NCBI GenBank assembly: GCA_903959905.1
Contig: CAJBYO010000005.1
Span: 274,674 to 338,673 of the forward strand
Direction: 5' to 3'
Source of the DNA: an uncultured Bacteroidales bacterium
GTDB lineage: Bacteria; Bacteroidota; Bacteroidia; Bacteroidales; FEN-979
Length of the DNA stretch: 64,000 nucleotides
This document shows positions 1-6,850 of this stretch, one piece after another (within the stretch, counting starts at the first letter, position 1; every line of letters starts with the position of its first letter). The notes under the pieces are model-generated. The model worked only from the letters and a program-made list of their open reading frames with translations. It did no database searches and was not told the DNA's origin. A program made the position numbers and the translations under genes.

Positions 1-1
1 C

Positions 2-1096
2 AATGTAACGGTTAACGACGGCACATCAACGGCCAACGGAAGTACCACGGTCAACGTTACCATACCTGTACCTCTTGCAGTTACAGCAACCGCCTACCCG
101 GCATCCATCACTGTTGGCCAGACATCACAGCTGAATGCAGCGGCATCAGGTGGCTCAGGTACATATACATTCTCATGGACTTCTGTTCCGGCTGGGTTTA
201 CGTCCAACCTGCAAAATCCTGTTGTTTCTCCAACAGCAACGACCCAATATAATGTAACGGTCAGCGACGGATCGGGCAATGCCCAGGGCAGCACAACAGT
301 CACGGTAACTGCAGCACCGCTTACTGCGAATGCAACCTCCGTACCGTCCCTGATTTGTGCCGGCCAGACTTCACAGCTTGATGTTTTCCCTTCCGGTGGA
401 AGTGGAAACTACACCTACTCCTGGTCTTCTGTTCCTGCAGGATTTACCTCAACGCTGAAGAACCCGGTGGTTACCCCGTCTGTTTCAACCCAGTATACCG
501 TTCATGTTTCCGACGGAACCCTGTCGACAGATGCACCTGACAATGTTACTGTTAACCAGGCAGCTACGGCTGCCGCCGGCAATGATACCACCTTTGTTTA
601 CATCACAACCCAGGTTCCCCTGAATGGCGCCTGCGCCAATTACACCACTGTGCTCTGGACTACTTCCGGAACCGGAACATTCAGCGCAGCCGGTTCAATG
701 GCTGGGACTTATTTCCCGAGTACGGCTGATAAAGATGGAGGAAATGTTACCCTTACGCTCACCGCATCGGCACAGTCACCTTGTTCTGTTGCAGCTGTTG
801 ATACCCGCGTAATTCATTTTGACGGCCCCACGGGGATCAGCGATGCGCAGGCACAGGCAGGCATGACTGTTTCTCCAAACCCGTCAACCGGGATTTTCTA
901 TCTCCGGGTAAGCGGCATTACTGAAGCCATTGTCACAATTTCAGACATCTGTGGCAGACAGGTTCTGTTGCAGACCATGCAATTTGCGTCGACAAGGACT
1001 GAACAAATCAACCTTGATGGGCAGCCCAAAGGACTTTACCTGGTGAAAATTCAAACTTCAACGCGGTCGTTGGTTCGGAAGCTGGTGATTGAATAA
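2..1096 (+). CDS. C-terminal part of a T9SS-exported PKD/Ig-like repeat protein (5' end outside window)
   Basis: The open frame runs in from the left edge with no start, so this is the last ~364 residues of a larger protein. It holds tandem Ig/PKD-like modules with the recurring texts SGGSGTYTFSW and SSVPAGFTS. The phrase encoding GQTSQL recurs 246 bp (82 residues) apart, near 118 and 364. The last ~85 residues (from about 840) form a type A T9SS C-terminal sorting domain, with VSPNPSTGIFYLRV, a GLYLVKI strand and a final RKLVIE. In this family the domain directs export through the outer membrane and is cleaved or anchored at the cell surface. The protein is therefore a surface or secreted adhesin-like product; its ligand cannot be told. 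A hairpin of repeated 15-bp phrases follows the stop. Confidence 0.85.
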   Translation, partial: NVTVNDGTSTANGSTTVNVTIPVPLAVTATAYPASITVGQTSQLNAAASGGSGTYTFSWTSVPAGFTSNLQNPVVSPTATTQYNVTVSDGSGNAQGSTTVTVTAAPLTANATSVPSLICAGQTSQLDVFPSGGSGNYTYSWSSVPAGFTSTLKNPVVTPSVSTQYTVHVSDGTLSTDAPDNVTVNQAATAAAGNDTTFVYITTQVPLNGACANYTTVLWTTSGTGTFSAAGSMAGTYFPSTADKDGGNVTLTLTASAQSPCSVAAVDTRVIHFDGPTGISDAQAQAGMTVSPNPSTGIFYLRVSGITEAIVTISDICGRQVLLQTMQFASTRTEQINLDGQPKGLYLVKIQTSTRSLVRKLVIE

Positions 1097-1100
1097 AAAC

Positions 1101-1185
1101 GAATGACGAATATGCGAATGACGGATATGCGAATGAGCGCTTAGCAGAGCTGCATTCGCATATTCGTCATTCGCATATTCATTCA
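1101..1185. repeat. Inverted repeat of GAATGACGAATATGC phrases
   Basis: A short tandem array (GAATGACGAATATGCGAATG, 1101-1136) is followed by its reverse complement (1152-1185) and a T-rich run, so the transcript could fold into one long hairpin after the stop of the preceding gene. The same phrase family recurs at 21629-21812. It may act as a terminator or mRNA stabiliser, or be a mobile intergenic repeat. Confidence 0.8.
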
Positions 1186-1219
1186 TTTTTTTCTGTTCCT
1201 TTGCAATAAAATCACAGCC

Positions 1220-1837
1220 ATGAGCGAATTTGACGACAAAGCACAGCAATGGGACCAGAACAGGATGCATCTCGACCGCACGAAGGCTGTTGCTGCGGAA
1301 ATGCAGGCCCGCATACCCCTGACAGGAGCGATGAAAGCACTTGAATTCGGCGCCGGAACCGGTTTGCTGAGTTTTTACCTGAAAGAACGGTTTGCATCGG
1401 TCACACTGATGGACACCTCTGCCGAGATGTTGAAAATGGCGGAAGCAAAGCTTGGCAGCGACGATGCCGGCAGGATTATTCCACTTTTCTTTGACCTGGA
1501 AAAAGAATTGTATTCAGGGGAGAAGTTTGATATCATTTTCAGCCAGATGGTATTGCATCACATAGCAGATGTGAATGCGGTTCTTGAGAAATTTTCAGGC
1601 ATGTTAAACCCGGGCGGTTATCTGGCCATTGCGGATCTCTGCTCCGAAGACGGAACTTTTCATGATCCCGGCGTTGTGGTACATCATGGGTTTGACCAGG
1701 CCGAACTCTCCGGATGGATTAAAGCAAGCGGATTTGTTGACATATTGAGCGACACCTGCTTCATCATCGGGCGCGAAACAACTGCCGGCGCAATAAAAGA
1801 ATTCCCGGTATTCCTTCTTACGGCAAAGAAAGCCTGA
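1220..1837 (+). CDS. Class I SAM-dependent methyltransferase
   Basis: 205 aa, a usual length for a stand-alone UbiE/Methyltransf_11-type enzyme. The SAM-binding glycine loop EFGAGTGLLSFYL lies at residues ~42-54, the acidic end of beta-2 follows as TLMDTSAEML, and FDIIFSQMVLHHI supplies motif IV with the LHH segment seen in UbiE-like proteins. NPGGYLAIADL is the post-motif strand. It should transfer methyl from S-adenosylmethionine to a small molecule; the substrate cannot be read. A near-consensus Bacteroidota -7 element (TTCCTTTG, 1196-1203) lies 16 nt before the ATG. OsmC, DUF302 and MobA genes follow on the same strand, but nothing in them fixes the substrate. Confidence 0.82.
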   Translation: MSEFDDKAQQWDQNRMHLDRTKAVAAEMQARIPLTGAMKALEFGAGTGLLSFYLKERFASVTLMDTSAEMLKMAEAKLGSDDAGRIIPLFFDLEKELYSGEKFDIIFSQMVLHHIADVNAVLEKFSGMLNPGGYLAIADLCSEDGTFHDPGVVVHHGFDQAELSGWIKASGFVDILSDTCFIIGRETTAGAIKEFPVFLLTAKKA

Positions 1838-1865
1838 TCCCTGTTATAAACGGCTTTATTCATCG

Positions 1866-1873
1866 TACCTTTG
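1866..1873 (+). promoter_or_regulatory. Candidate Bacteroidota promoter -7 element (TACCTTTG)
   Basis: Exact match to the Bacteroidota TAnnTTTG element, 26 nt before the ATG of the OsmC gene. The -33 region is only weakly matched. It would start an OsmC-DUF302-MobA transcript. Confidence 0.5.
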
Positions 1874-1899
1874 TATTGTAATTTTAAATAAGATCAGCC

Positions 1900-2322
1900 A
1901 TGACACATATCGTTAATACTTCCTGGAAAGGGAATATGCTGTTTGATGCCAATGTAAGCGGGCATCATGTGATGATGGATTCACTGCCAGCCGGCGGAGG
2001 TGAGGATAAAGGCTCGCGCCCCAAGGAGCTGATGCTTGCCGCACTTGCCGGTTGCACCGGGATGGATGTTGTTTCTATCCTGAAAAAAATGCGTGTGCCT
2101 TTCACCGGGCTTGATATACGGATTGAGGCCAACGTTACAGAGGAGCATCCGAAGCACTATGATAAAATGCACATCATCTTTGAGTTTACCGGTGAAGGAC
2201 TTGACCCGGCCCAATTGAACAAGGCTGTCCAGCTTTCGCAGGAACGCTACTGCGGCGTGGCTTATGTGTATAAAAAAGCGATGGAACTTACGTATGAAGT
2301 TAAAATAATCGGTACCGTTTAA
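1900..2322 (+). CDS. OsmC family peroxiredoxin-like protein
   Basis: 140 aa, full length for the OsmC/Ohr/YhfA superfamily. The two conserved cysteines are present: C52 in ALAGCTGMDVVS and C118 in ERYCGVAYVY. The family uses these to reduce organic hydroperoxides at a dimer interface. The N-terminal strands and the central helix with GSRPKELMLAALAGC fit the fold. YhfA-like members without a proven peroxidase role have the same pattern, so the substrate is open. Cytoplasmic; no signal. It follows a good promoter and is 22 bp ahead of the DUF302 gene, so the two are likely co-transcribed. Confidence 0.85.
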   Translation: MTHIVNTSWKGNMLFDANVSGHHVMMDSLPAGGGEDKGSRPKELMLAALAGCTGMDVVSILKKMRVPFTGLDIRIEANVTEEHPKHYDKMHIIFEFTGEGLDPAQLNKAVQLSQERYCGVAYVYKKAMELTYEVKIIGTV

Positions 2323-2344
2323 CAATCAGCAAAGACCCAACACC

Positions 2345-2731
2345 ATGGAATACTATTTCAGCACCATACTGGAGTGCAGTTTTGAAGCTGCCGAAGCAAA
2401 AGCGCTTGCAGCCCTGAAGGAAAAGGGATTTGGCCTGATCTCGGAGATCGACATGCGCCAGAAACTCAATGAGAAACTCGGCGTTGAAATCCGGAGCTAC
2501 AAAATCCTTGGCATGTGCAATCCCGGTTTTGCCTACAAGGCACTGCAGGCAGAGGAGAAAATCGGCACCATGCTTCCCTGCAATGTGCTGGTAATTGATA
2601 AGGGGAATGGCACCACTGAGATCGCCGCCGTCAACCCGATGGCTTCCATGATGGCCATTCAGAACCCTGCGCTGGGGGAACTGGCGAATGAGGTGACGGA
2701 GGTGCTCAGGAAGTTCGTTGAAGGGCTTTAG
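2345..2731 (+). CDS. DUF302 domain protein
   Basis: 128 aa made almost entirely of one DUF302 domain. The N-terminal strand-helix has F-x-AEAKALAALKEKGFGLISEIDM, followed by YKILGMCNPGFAYKAL and a strand with TMLPCNVLVIDKG, the usual signature order. The domain's role is unknown; it is often linked to redox or sulfur genes. Two cysteines (in GMCNP and LPCNV) are conserved family features that could bind a ligand or metal. It sits between OsmC and MobA on the same strand, 32 bp ahead of MobA. Confidence 0.8.
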   Translation: MEYYFSTILECSFEAAEAKALAALKEKGFGLISEIDMRQKLNEKLGVEIRSYKILGMCNPGFAYKALQAEEKIGTMLPCNVLVIDKGNGTTEIAAVNPMASMMAIQNPALGELANEVTEVLRKFVEGL

Positions 2732-2763
2732 GTGACGGGTGACAGGGTACTTACATTTTTCAA

Positions 2764-3327
2764 ATGAATTTTACGGTAATTATTCTTGCAGGCGGATTGA
2801 GTTCACGCATGGGTACTGATAAAGCGCTTGTACTATACAAGGGCAGACCGTTGATACAATATTCCGTTGACCTGGCATTGTTTTTCACGAGGGATATCCT
2901 CATCAGTGCCAACCATTCAGGCCTTGAATACCTGGGGTTTCCTGTGGTGAAGGATTATTTCAGGATCAAAGCGCCGCTGGCGGGGATACATGCAGGCCTC
3001 TGTGAAAGTAAAACTGAATGGAACCTGGTACTTACCTGCGATATGCCGAATGTTACCTCACAGTTGGTTCACCAGATGTATACTGCAACCGGTGAAAATA
3101 CCAGGATTGTGCTGCCGGAACACAACGGTTATAAGGAGCCATTATGTGGGTTTTATCACCGCGACATCCTGCCGCTCATCGAAAAGCATATAAAACTGGA
3201 AAAGCTGAGTTTGCTTGATCTTCCAAAGGAGGTTCCGCACAGGTCCATCACGCCACATGGGCTTACCGCTGATGAAATGCTGCTGCTTTTCAAAAATGTG
3301 AATGTGAAACAGGACCTCATCGGGTAA
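2764..3327 (+). CDS. mobA: Molybdenum cofactor guanylyltransferase (MobA)
   Basis: 187 aa. The nucleotide-binding signature ILAGGLSSRMGTDKALV lies at residues ~8-24, followed by G-x-PLIQY. A second motif, LTCDMPNV, carries the metal-binding aspartate (about residue 98), and PLCGFYH is the family's late motif. MobA joins GMP from GTP to molybdopterin to make the bis-MGD cofactor. This fits well with the PsrA-like molybdoenzyme encoded by the next operon and the MobB-like gene at 10542. It converges with the rhodanese gene, with only 8 bp between stops. Other NTP transferases share motif 1, but the context favours MobA. Confidence 0.85.
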   Translation: MNFTVIILAGGLSSRMGTDKALVLYKGRPLIQYSVDLALFFTRDILISANHSGLEYLGFPVVKDYFRIKAPLAGIHAGLCESKTEWNLVLTCDMPNVTSQLVHQMYTATGENTRIVLPEHNGYKEPLCGFYHRDILPLIEKHIKLEKLSLLDLPKEVPHRSITPHGLTADEMLLLFKNVNVKQDLIG

Positions 3328-3335
3328 CCCGGCGA

Positions 3336-3965
3336 TCAGCAACCACCTGAGGCTTTCTTCTTTTTCTTTACCGGGACAACGCCGGGTTTTGGCGTTGAAC
3401 CTGCCGTTGATGCTGCCGGTGCGGCCGTTGATGCATCACCGCCGCCCAGGCTCTTTGAAGCCGCATGCCTGAAGTTATACTTTGCAATCTCATCGTTGGA
3501 GATAACACCTCCGGTTTTCTGAGGATTTAAAATGGTTTCTGTCCAGTAGTTAAGTCCGCCCTGCAAAACATAGTTGTTCTGGTAGCCCAGCTGTCGGGTG
3601 AGCAGCCATGCTTCGTTGGCTTCCGTTGACCCGTTGGAATAGAGGATGTTCATCTTTGAACCCTGGTTGAGGAGGTCAACATTCTTCTCGGCAAGAAGAT
3701 CCTGCAACGGGATGTTGATGGACCCGGGAAGGCTGAACATGTCGAATTCCCTCGGATTTCTTACGTCAATCAGCTGAATGGAGGGATCTTTCCTGATAAT
3801 TTTGTCAGCCACTTCATCGGGGCTGATGAATTGGGTCCCTGTCCGGATTTCGGCAAGCAATTCCTCTGCGGTCAGCTTGTAGGGCCGGGTTGTATTCTGG
3901 GGAACAAGAGCGATGACCAGTGCCAGGATCAAAAGGACCATGGTGAGATAGTGCAATGGTTTCAT
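3336..3965 (-). CDS. Membrane-anchored rhodanese-like protein with Ser at the active-site Cys position and a C-terminal Cys
   Basis: 209 aa. Residues 5-22 form a signal or anchor helix, so the rest faces the periplasm. The rhodanese domain (~45-145) has the entry motif LIDVRNPREF and SLPGSINIPL. The active-site loop reads LYSNGST, with S110 where catalytic cysteine is expected, so classical sulfurtransfer from that loop is unlikely. The C-terminal tail is low complexity (Ala/Pro/Lys-rich), ends KKKKKASGGC and carries a single cysteine as the last residue. It is last in the operon after two YeeE/YedE transporters and the PsrABC-like reductase, so a sulfur-handling or binding role is likely. 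The tail cysteine could be the working thiol; that is inference. Confidence 0.85.
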   Translation of the reverse strand: MKPLHYLTMVLLILALVIALVPQNTTRPYKLTAEELLAEIRTGTQFISPDEVADKIIRKDPSIQLIDVRNPREFDMFSLPGSINIPLQDLLAEKNVDLLNQGSKMNILYSNGSTEANEAWLLTRQLGYQNNYVLQGGLNYWTETILNPQKTGGVISNDEIAKYNFRHAASKSLGGGDASTAAPAASTAGSTPKPGVVPVKKKKKASGGC

Positions 3966-3987
3966 AGTGCAGTGTTTTTAACAGATT

Positions 3988-4578
3988 TTAATATTCTTCT
4001 CTTGGAAATCTCTTCTCTACCCATTCGGCAGCATAGAACATGCCCAGTGCAACCACTACAAGGATAAGTGCAAATACCCCATCACTGATATCAAGCATGG
4101 TTGAAATTTTCTGAGCGCCCATTGGTGTTGCTTTATATAGGGTTTCAAACATGGGGTAACCAAATGCGAAGATGTACACCCCGATGAACAATCCCACGAT
4201 AAATATCATGGCGTCCAGCTTTCCGATGGCGGCTCCGCAGAAACTGGTTCCGGGACAAAAGCCACCCATGATGAATCCGGCTCCCATGATTAACCCACCA
4301 ACGATGGCCGATGCCAGGAAGGTGGGGTTGACATACACCAGGTTCAGGTCCACCCATCCGAAGAGGCTGAAAAACAAAAGCCCCAGCATGGCCGTCACAC
4401 CCCCGGTGAAGAATACTTTCAAAACAACCATGTCGTACCCGTAAAAGAGCCCGGCAAGCTTCCGGCTTGATGAGAAACCGCTCTGCTCAAGCACCAGGCC
4501 GAATGCGATCCCGATGATAAAGGCGAGCAGGAAATTGGTGTTGGGGGAGATGATATCGTTAACAGCTAAAGGTCCCAT
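3988..4578 (-). CDS. YeeE/YedE family sulfur-compound transporter half (GFCPGTS type)
   Basis: 196 aa of mostly hydrophobic sequence with about five to six membrane segments. The family cysteine motif appears as GGFCPGTSFCGAAIGK near residue 105, preceded by LEQSGFSSSRKLAGLFYG, the first-half signature of YeeE/YedE proteins. The family moves thiosulfate or related sulfur across the inner membrane. Here the ~400-aa transporter is split into two adjacent genes; the partner is at 4679-5212 and carries the GRGCTSG motif. It lies 22 bp upstream of the rhodanese gene, in the order transporter then sulfur carrier that is common in this group. Confidence 0.85.
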   Translation of the reverse strand: MGPLAVNDIISPNTNFLLAFIIGIAFGLVLEQSGFSSSRKLAGLFYGYDMVVLKVFFTGGVTAMLGLLFFSLFGWVDLNLVYVNPTFLASAIVGGLIMGAGFIMGGFCPGTSFCGAAIGKLDAMIFIVGLFIGVYIFAFGYPMFETLYKATPMGAQKISTMLDISDGVFALILVVVALGMFYAAEWVEKRFPREEY

Positions 4579-4678
4579 TTTGATTTACGATTATGTGATT
4601 TTCTTATTGTTTGTTCAATTTGTTTCGGAATCTGCCATTTCCCCCGCTCTTTTTGTAGAGGGGGTCAGGGGGGTGAGG

Positions 4679-5212
4679 TTATATCCAGTTCCTTCGGAAG
4701 AAATAGGCCAGCGCATAGGCCCCGCCAAATATGCCCATCATGGTGATAATACCACCGAACGAGATCACGGCGATTCCGCTCAAAGCAGAACCGCTGGTAC
4801 ATCCCCGCCCAAGCTGTGAACCGATACCGAATAAAATACCTCCAAGCAGCGCGAATAACAGCCGGCGGCGGGAAGTTATTTTCGGGCTGTGCTCAACTTT
4901 GAATTTTAACCGGCCGGCCAGGGCGCCGGAGGCAAAACCTCCCACAATCACGCCAAGCATCTGGAAAACCAGCCAGTTTTTCATTGGAGAACCTGAATGC
5001 TCCTCATGATACTCTTTGAAATACTTCGTCCGTTCGGCATATTTGGGTGCAACTGCCTGCGTAGAGGCCACCACCACGCTTTTGATAGCCCCGCTTGCAC
5101 CAAGTCCGCGCCCGGAGATGAAATTGGCTGCGAGCAGCACCAGTCCAAGCAACACCCCCCCGATATAGGGATTCATATACTTTAATTTCTTTGGTCGATC
5201 TGTAGTTTCCAT
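4679..5212 (-). CDS. YeeE/YedE family sulfur-compound transporter half (GRGCTSG type)
   Basis: About 177 aa from the ATG at 5212; a TTG 12 codons upstream is possible but less likely. Membrane segments are clear (YIGGVLLGLVLLAANFI; LLFALLGGILFGIGSQL). The conserved cysteine motif is QLGRGCTSGSALSG near residue 135. It pairs with the neighbouring 196-aa protein to build a two-chain thiosulfate/sulfur-compound channel. It is downstream of the NrfD-type subunit and separated from it by a 14-bp tandem repeat block. Confidence 0.85.
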   Translation of the reverse strand: METTDRPKKLKYMNPYIGGVLLGLVLLAANFISGRGLGASGAIKSVVVASTQAVAPKYAERTKYFKEYHEEHSGSPMKNWLVFQMLGVIVGGFASGALAGRLKFKVEHSPKITSRRRLLFALLGGILFGIGSQLGRGCTSGSALSGIAVISFGGIITMMGIFGGAYALAYFFRRNWI

Positions 5213-5261
5213 ATGGTCTGATTTCAAAATTCGTTGATCAATATTCAATATTTTTTATTTG

Positions 5262-5369
5262 TCAAATGTCAAGTGCCAAATGTCAAGTATCACCTGTCAC
5301 GTGTCACCTGTCACGCGTCACCTGTCACGCGTCACCTGTCACGCGTCACCTGTCACGCGTCACCCGTCA
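5262..5369. repeat. Tandem GTCACGCGTCACCT phrase array
   Basis: Between the membrane-subunit and transporter genes the DNA is built from AATGTCAAGTGCC phrases and then about five copies of a 14-bp unit (GTCACGCGTCACCT and variants). Each unit contains the palindrome ACGCGT. It sits in a transcribed gap inside the operon. A degenerate short match follows the DUF302 stop near 2731. Confidence 0.85.
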
Positions 5370-6311
5370 CTAATACAAATACCTGCTTGCCTGCCCCGCA
5401 TACACAATAATAAACCTCAGAAACAGCCCCCCCGTAAGCACCAGCGCAGAGGTCAATACAATCGGTATCTTATATCCCAGCAGTTCGAGCACTTCAAGAA
5501 ATGCCGGCAGCAGCAATCCGATAAACACCACAAAAATCCAGAACACTTCTGTATACGGACCTCCGAGAAACATATTCGCGGCATCAATCTGTACCTGCGT
5601 GCTCGCCTGGAACCCCATGAACATGTGTACGATCAGGAAAAGTTCTATGGCAATCATGATGAGGTCGATGCGGCTGAATATATTCCTTTCAAGGTGGCTT
5701 TTTGCCATGAACATGATCACAGCAGCACCTGTTGACAGACTTGAAGCAAAGAATAATGGCCCGAGGATGCTGGTATTCCAAAGTGGCCTGGCATTGAAAG
5801 CAGACAGCAATATCCCTGTGTAAACACCCAGTATCACCGATGCAATCAGCATGATCCAGGCAATGATGAAACGGTGTTTGATAAAGTATGCCTCCCACTG
5901 GTCAAGGATGGGATATTTCCACTTCCACCCCGGAAAAAGTTCTTTCAGCCAGGTGGCCGACCAGATCACTGACAATGGCGTGATGATCATGAGGATCCAT
6001 GCACCCCACGACATGGGAGATTCAAAGCGGATGGTCAGGTAAAGCTGCCAGAAAAAAGCCTTGTGGTTCAGGTCGAGGAATAATGCGCCCAGGCCCAGTG
6101 CAAGCAGGAATGGGGTAAGCAGGGGCGCCCATTTGATTGCCGCTGTATATTTTTTTTCGCGCCCCATGATATAGTAAAGCGACGCAAAAAACAGGATGCC
6201 GGCAGCGATGCCACCTAAGAAGAGGTAAGTCGGGATCTGCCAGTGCCAGATGTTCAGGTTGGGATCCACCATGGGGTTCATTCGACCGCTGATGATCAGT
6301 TCTTCTCTCAT
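5370..6311 (-). CDS. NrfD/PsrC-type quinone-interacting membrane subunit
   Basis: 313 aa with about eight to nine predicted membrane helices. The start has W-x-W-QIPTYLFLGGIAAGILF, the family N-terminal signature, and later helices carry GAWILMI and LWNTSILGPLFFASSLSTGAA. NrfD/PsrC subunits anchor the catalytic and Fe-S subunits and exchange electrons with menaquinone. It is 5 bp downstream of the Fe-S subunit gene. The three genes give the standard molybdoenzyme trimer of polysulfide, thiosulfate or tetrathionate reductases. Confidence 0.9.
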   Translation of the reverse strand: MREELIISGRMNPMVDPNLNIWHWQIPTYLFLGGIAAGILFFASLYYIMGREKKYTAAIKWAPLLTPFLLALGLGALFLDLNHKAFFWQLYLTIRFESPMSWGAWILMIITPLSVIWSATWLKELFPGWKWKYPILDQWEAYFIKHRFIIAWIMLIASVILGVYTGILLSAFNARPLWNTSILGPLFFASSLSTGAAVIMFMAKSHLERNIFSRIDLIMIAIELFLIVHMFMGFQASTQVQIDAANMFLGGPYTEVFWIFVVFIGLLLPAFLEVLELLGYKIPIVLTSALVLTGGLFLRFIIVYAGQASRYLY

Positions 6312-6316
6312 GGTCT

Positions 6317-6850
6317 TCAGATTAAAAAGTAGAGGTTGGGATCGGTGCCGGCTTCAGGAATCAGCCGTTTAAATTTCCTTTTTTTCAGCACCTGTGATAT
6401 TTCGCTCCGGGGATCATCGGTATCGCCAAAGTACAGGCATTTGGTGGGGCATACGGCCACACAGGCCGGAGGCAACCCCTCTTTGACCCGGTGTACACAA
6501 AAAGTACACTTATCCACATAACCCTTCGGATGGGTGTACCGTGCATCATACGGACAGGAGGCGATACATGCCCCGCAACCGATGCATTTGTGCGGAGTGA
6601 CCAGCACGGTTCCGCCATAATCATAGTGGCTTGCCCCTGTCGGACAGCACCGCACACACGGGGAGTTGGTACAATGGTTGCACCGCTCCGAGCGGATCTC
6701 CATTTCCAGTTGCGGGTAGGTGCCGTCGTTAACCTCCACCACCCAGTCGCGACAATAGCCGATCGGAACATAGTTTTCTGTCTGGCAGGCCACAACACAA
6801 TCGCTGCAGCCGACACATTTCCTGGTATCAATAGCCATGGCGAATCTCAT
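6317..6850 (-). CDS. 4Fe-4S ferredoxin subunit of the molybdoenzyme (PsrB/PhsB-like)
   Basis: 177 aa with four cysteine clusters, as in PsrB/DmsB/PhsB: CVGCSDCVVACQ near the start, CNHCTNSPCVRCCP, CIGCGACIASCP, and CTFC with a final CVAVCP. It would carry electrons between the NrfD-type subunit and the catalytic subunit. There is no signal peptide, as usual, since such subunits ride the Tat pathway with the catalytic partner. Its ATG overlaps the stop of the catalytic gene (ATGA, 6847-6850), implying translational coupling. Confidence 0.93.
   Translation of the reverse strand: MRFAMAIDTRKCVGCSDCVVACQTENYVPIGYCRDWVVEVNDGTYPQLEMEIRSERCNHCTNSPCVRCCPTGASHYDYGGTVLVTPHKCIGCGACIASCPYDARYTHPKGYVDKCTFCVHRVKEGLPPACVAVCPTKCLYFGDTDDPRSEISQVLKKRKFKRLIPEAGTDPNLYFLI

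Noticed and set aside
3988..5212. Frameshifted single YeeE/YedE gene
   Set aside because: Both halves have proper starts and a ~100-bp gap; two-gene forms are known for this family.
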